This document shows positions 41,327 through 47,550 of a stretch of DNA of 47,550 nt, one piece after another. Origin of the DNA: CAYMPH01 sp964392365. Lineage in GTDB: Bacteria; Spirochaetota; UBA4802; UBA5550. The number at the start of each line of letters is the position of its first letter. Position 1 is the first letter of the stretch. The stretch covers positions 1 through 47,550 of the forward strand of contig CAYMPH010000024.1 in assembly GCA_964392365.1 (NCBI GenBank), written 5' to 3'. The notes under the pieces were generated by a model. That model was not told where the DNA came from, ran no database searches, and saw only the letters and a program-made list of their open reading frames with translations. The translations under genes and the position numbers were made by a program.

Positions 41327-44300
41327 TTATTTCTTTCCATAATCGCATACGAGTACAGTTACATCGTCCTGGAGAATGGCGCTGCCTGTGAAATCAATTA
41401 CCATCCGGTAAATATTTTCGCACATCGCTTCCGGCGTGTTCGATATCTGCGACTGTTCCATAATGAGGGAACAATAGCGGTCATCATCAATTCCCAGCAT
41501 TTCTCTTTGAGGATTTTCCGCTTCTGTAACACCATCAGTGTAGAGAACAATGCGATCGCCTTCTTCCATTGTGATAAGTTCGTTGGTTGAATTAGATTTT
41601 ATAAAATCGGTAATAAATCTTCCCCGACCTTCTGCCATCTCGGCATTTTTCCCGCTTTTCATGAGAATGAGTTTCGGATGACCTGCAGACGCAACAGTGA
41701 GTATGCCGCTTTCAAGATCGAGAGTGCATAGGCACGCTGTAAAAAAATTTCCACCCATTTTGCCATTTAGAAAGATCTGCATCTGCGTAAATATGCGTGC
41801 AGGATCGTCTATTAAATCGTTCCAGTAAAAATCAAGCGCAGCGCTTATGATTGAGGCAGTCATGGCAGCCGGAACCCCGTGGCCGGATACATCGCAAATG
41901 AAAAATCCTAATTTTCCCGAATCAGGAATATACCGGACATTCACGAAATCTCCTCCTACACCGGTCATGGGAACATACTTGAATGCAACCTGTGCATTTT
42001 TAATATGTGGTATCTCTTTAGGAAGGAGTGATTGCTGAATATTTTTCGCCATTTCAATCTCGCGATCCATAGCTGCCTTTTCTGTTTCAATAGTGAGCAG
42101 GCGTGCGTTCTCCAGAGAGATTGCTGCCTGAGCAGAAAGAACAGTCAACAGCTCTACCCGTTCAGGTGTAAAGGCTCCTGCAGTCAGATTGTTCTCTAAA
42201 TAAATAATCCCTGCTGTTTTTCCTTTGTCCATAATTCTTGAACAAAGAAGCGATCTGACCTTGTTGTTCCGGATGTATGGATCTGAAGTAAATACGCCTT
42301 TATGTGAAGCATCATCAAGTACGATATTTTCGCCTGTGCGGTATATATAGTTGATAATGGAATGCGGAAGCCTGCAGTTCGTATCTGATCCTTCCTTATC
42401 CTGAGTACAGTCATTAACTTCAACTGACTGCATGACCGTTATCTCTCCGCCGATAGTTCCATCTGCCTCAATAAAAAGTCTGCCGTCTTTTTCCATTATC
42501 ATCAGACCGTGCTCAGCACCGGCATTTTCCATGGCGAAACCGAGCATTTTCTTTAAAAGCCGGTCCAGATGGATTTCGCTTGAAAGTGTCTGGGCTGCTT
42601 TAATAACAGTGGATATATCGAGTGACTTGTTTGTGTTTCCTGTTGAAACGGTAGTAGTGCCGTCAATAGAAGATTTAATTAATGCCGCATCTCTCTGAAT
42701 ATAGTCCGGATATTTTTTTTCAAGATGTCTTACTTTGGCGATAGCGCCCCATTTATTGTAACAGCGGATAGCATCAGCCAGATAGGAAGCGGCAATTTTA
42801 TGTAAGCCGGTTTCCATGTAAAAGATGGCAGCGCGTTCGCAGGACAGGGCCTCCTCATTTATGTATTCATTTTCATGCGCACCTTTAATGGATTCATCGT
42901 ATAATAATGCTGCTTTAAAAAAATTTCCTTTTACGCTGGCGATTTCCGCCAGAACGAGATCTACTTTATGCTGGTGATTCATGGGAGCATGAAAAGCCCA
43001 TTTTTTAAGCACCTTAACATTTTTTACGGCTTTTTTTAGATATAGATTCTTTTTATTACGCGGCACATTTTTATATAGAGAAAGGTATATGAGGGAATTA
43101 TAGAAGTAATGATGAACCACAGTAATTTGCCCAAGCGCCCCGCCGATATTTTCTTCATAAAACTGACTGCTGGCAAGCGCCTTTTGATTTTCATGGAAAA
43201 GATAACACAGTATTGCTTTGTTAAGATGGAAAAAAGAGAGTGCAGGCTTATCATTGGCCGAAATATGAAGAGGCAGCATTTTTTCTTCATCGTATACTGG
43301 ACCTTTAAGAATAAAAGCATCGGATTTATCGCCCAATAGATTTAGAAGTATCTGATGATATAATTTCATAATCTGCAGCTGAGTTTTCTGCTTTAACGAT
43401 TCAGCAATAGCGCAGTATTTAGCAGTATCATTTTCATGACCGGTAAGTTCTTTCCCTAAGTAATATCCTCTGCTGCAGTAAACCATAATATTAAAAACAG
43501 CAAATTCAATATCTCCGGTTTCAAGTCCTGCTTTGTATCCTTCAATGAATATACGCTGTGCTTCCTTGAGGTGCTCTTTCCTGTGTTTGATAAACTGATT
43601 AAACACAAAACTGGCCCGTGATTTTTGTTGTCTCGCATCGAGTTTTTCAAGCAGCTGCTGAGACATTCTGCCGAAGGCATATCCATTTTCGATACTTCCA
43701 ATACTGCAAAGCATCAATCCATATCCGGCATATGCATAAGGTGAATAGGAGCAGTTGCCGTATTTTAAAGAAAGGGATAGAAATTTGAAAATCAGCAATG
43801 GTACAAGTTCAGGCTTTCCCCAATATGCCGGAGAAACGCAGCTGTTCAAAAGACGCATTGCAAGGAGAATCTCCGGATCTGTCATTTCAGGCAGATTATA
43901 TATTTCATCTACGCTCCTGCCGAAAATTGAAAATTTTGTTTTAATAAGATTTAATATCAGGTGAAGTTTTGTAGGCTTTTTAGGAAATCGGATTTTGAAA
44001 AATTTCAGGGCTTCCATGCCGATCGCAACAGCATCAATCAGTCTGTTCTGCGCCATAAATTTACTCATTTGCGCTTCATAAACCTGTACTTTATCAAATA
44101 TATTACGGGCATTCGAAAGAACTGCATCTGCATAGGTATTCATCTCATTATATTCGCTGCAGAGATATGCAGACTCTGCAGCTTCTGAATAAAGCGATAG
44201 TGAAAGATCATACCATTTTTCCCAGCAGTAGCTGCTGATTTTATCTAATGCGTCTTTATTATCAATTTCCGGATGATTAATCAGCACAATTCCTGTGGTT

Positions 44301-46594
44301 GCGTAATGTAAAGCTGAACGGTACGCGACAGAAGTCTTGGCTTTTTTTCCTGCCAGTAAATTAAGTCTGGCCAGTTCCAGGCGCTCATTTTCTGTGTTTA
44401 GAAGGCCTGCGCCTTCATTTAACTGATTAACTATATACAGTATTTTATCATGCAGGTCTTTACTATCTGTTTTCTCCAGAAGTAATTTCCCGATCCGCGT
44501 ATGCATTATGGACTTTTCCTCTTGAGGAATGAGCGAATAGGCCGCTTCCTGTATCCGGTCGTGATAAAAAAAATACTTCTGGCCTTGAGGTACTATGAGA
44601 CCTTCGTTGATTGCCTTGGATAAACAGAAAAGAGCATTATCAATTGAGATTTTCTGTATCATGGAAACAGTCACAAGATCAAACCAGCTTCCGATGCATG
44701 CCGCGATTTTTAATGATTCCTGAGTCTGTGCCGGGAGTCTGGAAATCTGTTCAGCCATGAGTTCCACTACATTATCAGTTACTTTCATTTTTGAAATTTT
44801 TTCGATATCCCATGACCATCCGCCGCGGCTGACTGCTGTTTTGTTTAAATGTGCACCTGATTCAAGTATAAGAGCTTTTTCATCATATAAAGTTTTCATG
44901 AACTGATTGATGAAAAACGGATTACCTAAGGTTTTTTTGTGTATCAATTCAGTCAGGGGCAGGGTTATAATCTCATCACTCCTGAGAAAATTGGATATCA
45001 TCCGGTTAACAGCTGTAATTTCCAGAGGAGCCAGATCAATTGTATTTATCCCTAATTCTTCTTTCCGTATTTCCTCAATTGTAAGTATGAATGGATGCGC
45101 CGAGTTAACTTCGTTGTTCCTGTAAGAACCGATAAAAAAAATATTTTGTGTATCGGGATCGATCATGATATTCCTGATGAGGGTAAGACTTGCAAGGTCA
45201 GCCCATTGCAGGTCATCAAGGAAAATGACCAGCGGGTGTTCGCTATTTGCAAAAATGCGGACAAAATTATTAAAGACAAGAACGAACCGGTTATTCGATT
45301 CATCCGCCCCTAGAGATGGAACCTCGGGCTGTGTGCCGATTATAAGTTCTATCGCAGGGATAATGTCAGTGATGATTCTGCCGTTAGGTCCAAGCCCTGT
45401 CAATAGAACATTCTTCCATTCGTTTATACGGTCCCTGTTTTCAGTAAGTATCTGCTGTACCAGTCCGATAAAAGCCTGGATTATGGCGCTGTATGGAACA
45501 TCCTTGCGGAACTGATCGTATTTGCCTGAAATGAAATATCCTTTTCTGCCTGTCATAGGTTTATTTATTTCATTTATAAGCGCTGATTTGCCGATTCCGG
45601 GATTTCCGGAAACCAGCATCATTTCGCTTTTTCCTGACTGGCAAACCCTTTCAAACGCTGTCATTATGAGATTTATTTCTTTGTCACGGCCGAAGAACTT
45701 TTGCGGTATATTAAAAGTTATAGATGTGTCGTTTGCTGCCAGTTCGAATGATTTTATAATCCCGGTTTTTTCATACTGCTGAAGGCACTCTTCCAGATCA
45801 GCCATGAGACCGAAGGAATTCTGGTAACGCTCTTCAGCATTTTTATACAGCAGCTTCATGATTATATTCGATAAAACTTCAGGTATTGAAGTATTGCGGG
45901 AGCATAGTGGAACAGGTTTATGGGCAATATGAGCGTAAATGACCTCCATCGGGTCTTTGAATTTAAACGGAACTTCTCCGATAAGCATCTCATAAAAAGT
46001 TACTCCAAGAGAATAGAGGTCGCTTCTGTAATCGACCGGGCGGTTCATCCGGCCTGTCTGTTCAGGCGACATGTAAATAAGCGTTCCTTCAATCACACTC
46101 TGGTCATATATTTCCTCGTCATCATGGGTTATCACTTTTGATATTCCGAAATCGGAAATTTTATATATATTTTTTTTCATATTGACCAGGATATTTTGCG
46201 GCTTAATGTCTTTATGAATAATATTTTTCAGATGTAAGTTTCCAAGCGTGGATGCCAGGCTTACTGCTATATTCAAAAAAGGCAGAAGCGCAAGAGGCGA
46301 GCTGTATATTATGCTTTTAAGCTGAATCCCGTTGAAATCCTCAAGTACCAGTGCAATTTCATCATCCAGATCAATACAGTCAAATACCTTTATAACACCT
46401 TCATTATCAATGCTCTTTATGATATCGTATTCCTGGCGGAAACGTGCTATATCAATCTGAGATGATCTGTTCTTTTTAAGTTTTTTTATGACACGGGTTG
46501 CATCCTGACCGTCCCTGCGCGCACGGTATACAATTGATGAAGAGGTTTCATTGATGATTTCTAAAATTGAATAGTCTTTAATTTTTTTCAACAT
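41327..46594 (-). CDS. Giant hybrid: Ser/Thr kinase - AAA ATPase - TPR-like - GAF - SpoIIE PP2C phosphatase
   Basis: A 1755-residue signalling protein. Residues about 1-275: eukaryotic-type kinase with Lys in VIKKLK, HKDIKPQN (catalytic Asp129), DFG (Asp148) and GTLIYMSPEQTGRMNRPVDYRSDLYSLG. The glycine loop is replaced by NETSSS, a trait of this family. Residues about 300-690: AAA_16/predicted-ATPase domain with Walker A GNPGIGKSA (Lys336) and Walker B VIFLDDLQWAD (near 460). About 700-1290: alpha-helical TPR-like solenoid. About 1335-1500: GAF domain. A coiled linker (EIEMAKNIQQSLLP) leads to SpoIIE/PP2C (about 1545-1750) with GGDFVN, CDVSGHGVPAAM and LYTDGVTEAEN. Homologues of this kinase-ATPase-GAF layout often end in a histidine kinase or cyclase instead. 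AAGGAG is only 2 bases before ATG, so TTG at 46591 may be the real start. Confidence 0.92.
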   Translation of the reverse strand: MLKKIKDYSILEIINETSSSIVYRARRDGQDATRVIKKLKKNRSSQIDIARFRQEYDIIKSIDNEGVIKVFDCIDLDDEIALVLEDFNGIQLKSIIYSSPLALLPFLNIAVSLASTLGNLHLKNIIHKDIKPQNILVNMKKNIYKISDFGISKVITHDDEEIYDQSVIEGTLIYMSPEQTGRMNRPVDYRSDLYSLGVTFYEMLIGEVPFKFKDPMEVIYAHIAHKPVPLCSRNTSIPEVLSNIIMKLLYKNAEERYQNSFGLMADLEECLQQYEKTGIIKSFELAANDTSITFNIPQKFFGRDKEINLIMTAFERVCQSGKSEMMLVSGNPGIGKSALINEINKPMTGRKGYFISGKYDQFRKDVPYSAIIQAFIGLVQQILTENRDRINEWKNVLLTGLGPNGRIITDIIPAIELIIGTQPEVPSLGADESNNRFVLVFNNFVRIFANSEHPLVIFLDDLQWADLASLTLIRNIMIDPDTQNIFFIGSYRNNEVNSAHPFILTIEEIRKEELGINTIDLAPLEITAVNRMISNFLRSDEIITLPLTELIHKKTLGNPFFINQFMKTLYDEKALILESGAHLNKTAVSRGGWSWDIEKISKMKVTDNVVELMAEQISRLPAQTQESLKIAACIGSWFDLVTVSMIQKISIDNALFCLSKAINEGLIVPQGQKYFFYHDRIQEAAYSLIPQEEKSIMHTRIGKLLLEKTDSKDLHDKILYIVNQLNEGAGLLNTENERLELARLNLLAGKKAKTSVAYRSALHYATTGIVLINHPEIDNKDALDKISSYCWEKWYDLSLSLYSEAAESAYLCSEYNEMNTYADAVLSNARNIFDKVQVYEAQMSKFMAQNRLIDAVAIGMEALKFFKIRFPKKPTKLHLILNLIKTKFSIFGRSVDEIYNLPEMTDPEILLAMRLLNSCVSPAYWGKPELVPLLIFKFLSLSLKYGNCSYSPYAYAGYGLMLCSIGSIENGYAFGRMSQQLLEKLDARQQKSRASFVFNQFIKHRKEHLKEAQRIFIEGYKAGLETGDIEFAVFNIMVYCSRGYYLGKELTGHENDTAKYCAIAESLKQKTQLQIMKLYHQILLNLLGDKSDAFILKGPVYDEEKMLPLHISANDKPALSFFHLNKAILCYLFHENQKALASSQFYEENIGGALGQITVVHHYFYNSLIYLSLYKNVPRNKKNLYLKKAVKNVKVLKKWAFHAPMNHQHKVDLVLAEIASVKGNFFKAALLYDESIKGAHENEYINEEALSCERAAIFYMETGLHKIAASYLADAIRCYNKWGAIAKVRHLEKKYPDYIQRDAALIKSSIDGTTTVSTGNTNKSLDISTVIKAAQTLSSEIHLDRLLKKMLGFAMENAGAEHGLMIMEKDGRLFIEADGTIGGEITVMQSVEVNDCTQDKEGSDTNCRLPHSIINYIYRTGENIVLDDASHKGVFTSDPYIRNNKVRSLLCSRIMDKGKTAGIIYLENNLTAGAFTPERVELLTVLSAQAAISLENARLLTIETEKAAMDREIEMAKNIQQSLLPKEIPHIKNAQVAFKYVPMTGVGGDFVNVRYIPDSGKLGFFICDVSGHGVPAAMTASIISAALDFYWNDLIDDPARIFTQMQIFLNGKMGGNFFTACLCTLDLESGILTVASAGHPKLILMKSGKNAEMAEGRGRFITDFIKSNSTNELITMEEGDRIVLYTDGVTEAENPQREMLGIDDDRYCSLIMEQSQISNTPEAMCENIYRMVIDFTGSAILQDDVTVLVCDYGKK

Positions 46595-46724
46595 TGCTCC
46601 TTATTATTCGCAACCTTACGCCCGATAAGGTGCAATGTCAAGATAAAGATATCTATAAAAAAAAGTCCGGCTCGTCAAAACAAATTCTATAATAAAGTAA
46701 TTGCTTAAGTTGTTTATGATATTT

Positions 46725-47381
46725 TTAAGCAATGACCTCATTGATGTATTTAACAAAAGGAGTAACGATTTTATAATCCTTTACAGCCTGCTTGAGAAAA
46801 CTGTCGTTTAGAATTTCTTTGTCGCTTATATTTTTCATTAAATAATAATGCTTAAATCTTAACAATTCAATTGCAGGGTGATCTTTCGGAAAACCTTTCG
46901 GTGCAGTTTTCAGGGTTTCATCGCTTAGTCCTCCGAATGATTTTTTCAACTCAGCATTATTTAATATTTTCATTAAAACTTCAGGTTTTTTTGCTATAGC
47001 GCTTCTAATAGAAAACAGATGCGGAGCTGAAGGCATATAAATTCCGCCGACCAGAAATGATTTTCCCGGCTCGATATGTATATAATATCCGGCTCCGGGA
47101 TTTTTACGGCCGCCTTTAATGATGAATGAGCCGAAATTTGTTTTATAAGGATTTTTATCTTTCGAAAATCTCACGTCCTTGTAAATCCGGAACAGGCAAT
47201 CTTCGGGATTTACGAACTCAACAGACTTGTCGAACTTTCCGATTTCAGAAATAAGATACATCGTGACATCGAGGATGTTTTTTTTGCCTTTTTCATATAG
47301 AGGCTTATTTGCATTAAACCATTCGCGGTTGTTGTTGCGTGAAAGATTTTTCAGAAATTCAAGTGTGGATTTGTCGATCAT
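46725..47381 (-). CDS. DUF2461 (TIGR02453) family protein
   Basis: A 218-residue protein of the DUF2461 family. Typical features are the start DKSTLEFLKNLSRNNNREWFNANKPLYE, the FRIYKDVRFSKDKNPYKTNFG block (the most conserved part), AGYYIHIEPGKSFLVGGIYMP, and RFKHYYLMKNISDKE. Function of the family is unknown; length is as usual. AAGGAG is 7 bases before the ATG. It lies 130 bases upstream of the giant kinase gene on the same strand and could be cotranscribed with it, though no shared function is known. Confidence 0.9.
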   Translation of the reverse strand: MIDKSTLEFLKNLSRNNNREWFNANKPLYEKGKKNILDVTMYLISEIGKFDKSVEFVNPEDCLFRIYKDVRFSKDKNPYKTNFGSFIIKGGRKNPGAGYYIHIEPGKSFLVGGIYMPSAPHLFSIRSAIAKKPEVLMKILNNAELKKSFGGLSDETLKTAPKGFPKDHPAIELLRFKHYYLMKNISDKEILNDSFLKQAVKDYKIVTPFVKYINEVIA

Positions 47382-47469
47382 ATAAATCTCCTTATTATAT
47401 TTAAAAATTTACTGCTTCAAATAAATAGTAAATATAACAGTACAAGATTTAATCAAAACATATCCTGTC

Positions 47470-47524
47470 ATTCACCCGAGGGTGCAAGACCCGCAAAGGC
47501 GATGGCCTGCACCCTCGGGTGAAT
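47470..47524. repeat. REP-like palindromic element
   Basis: Perfect 17-bp inverted repeat, ATTCACCCGAGGGTGCA (47470-47486) and its complement (47508-47524), with a 21-base loop. It is preceded by GTC and followed by CC, and TCTGGATCCCCGTT begins at 47537. This resembles the common GTCATTCCCG...CGGGAATCC type of intergenic REP sequence, with a second such unit cut by the window edge. It is much richer in G+C than its surroundings. Confidence 0.6.
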
Positions 47525-47550
47525 CCATTTCTGTAGTCTGGATCCCCGTT

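Noticed and set aside
46700..46733. ATTGCTTAA/TTAAGCAAT hairpin at the end of the DUF2461 gene
   Set aside because: It overlaps the stop codon, is AT-rich and has no T-run, so terminator function is weak; it may be chance in AT-rich DNA.
1..47550. CRISPR arrays, rRNA or tRNA genes, intact insertion sequences, prophage genes
   Set aside because: I looked for regularly spaced direct repeats, TTCGAATC-type T-arm signatures and transposase or integrase motifs in the gaps and found none.

Overview
The window reads as chromosomal DNA of a diderm, AT-rich bacterium (by eye under 40 percent G+C), most likely a spirochaete or close relative. The evidence is a MAF_flag10 (DUF115) protein beside a PASTA-type cell-division PBP, Fn3/TPR envelope proteins, a chemoreceptor, a very large kinase-ATPase-GAF-phosphatase hybrid, and a complete heme operon of the kind known from Leptospira. 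This placement is inferred from gene content; there is no rRNA in the window, and I saw no tRNA, CRISPR array or intact transposase.

Layout. 1-3585 (+): 3' part of an FtsI-like transpeptidase overlapping a DUF115/MptE-like gene. 3704-4129 (-): exported YHYH protein with a Lys/Asp/Glu repeat tail and its own promoter. 4227-10482 (-): five-gene envelope operon, in transcription order ABC ATPase, two FtsX-type permeases, LolA-like periplasmic protein, outer-membrane beta-barrel. 10483-10998: non-coding, with a palindrome next to a -35 box and three copies of a GGGGTCAGAGC repeat. 10999-16772 (+): lipoprotein, two-helix membrane protein, response-regulator/PP2C phosphatase, YfcE-like phosphodiesterase, Fn3-like repeat protein, TPR protein. 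16853-22433: HtrA protease, ICMT-like methyltransferase, GNAT, GyrI-like protein, acyl-CoA dehydrogenase, YjbR protein. 22506-30466: chemoreceptor, CrtI-like flavoprotein, permuted papain-fold protein, radical SAM protein, small lipoprotein, GNAT, ferredoxin-nitroreductase, RlmD-type RNA methyltransferase. 30610-40737 (+): hemA-C-D-B-L-E-N-Y-H. 40875-47381: small Cys-rich secreted protein, the 1755-residue kinase/ATPase/GAF/PP2C protein, a DUF2461 protein. A REP-like palindrome lies at the right edge.

How the genes work together. The nine hem genes encode every step from glutamyl-tRNA to protoheme by the C5 and protoporphyrin route, pairing oxygen-independent HemN with a FAD-type protoporphyrinogen oxidase. 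The envelope operon has energy source, permeases, periplasmic carrier and outer-membrane component together, so it could move a lipid or lipoprotein across the whole envelope; it is the best candidate for an undercharacterised system. Two RsbU/SpoIIE-type phosphatases (12 kb and 41 kb) point to partner-switch signalling, though no STAS or anti-sigma partner is in the window. Several promoters share a TTGACA -35 box and a TATTAA- or TATTTA-like -10 box 17 nt apart.
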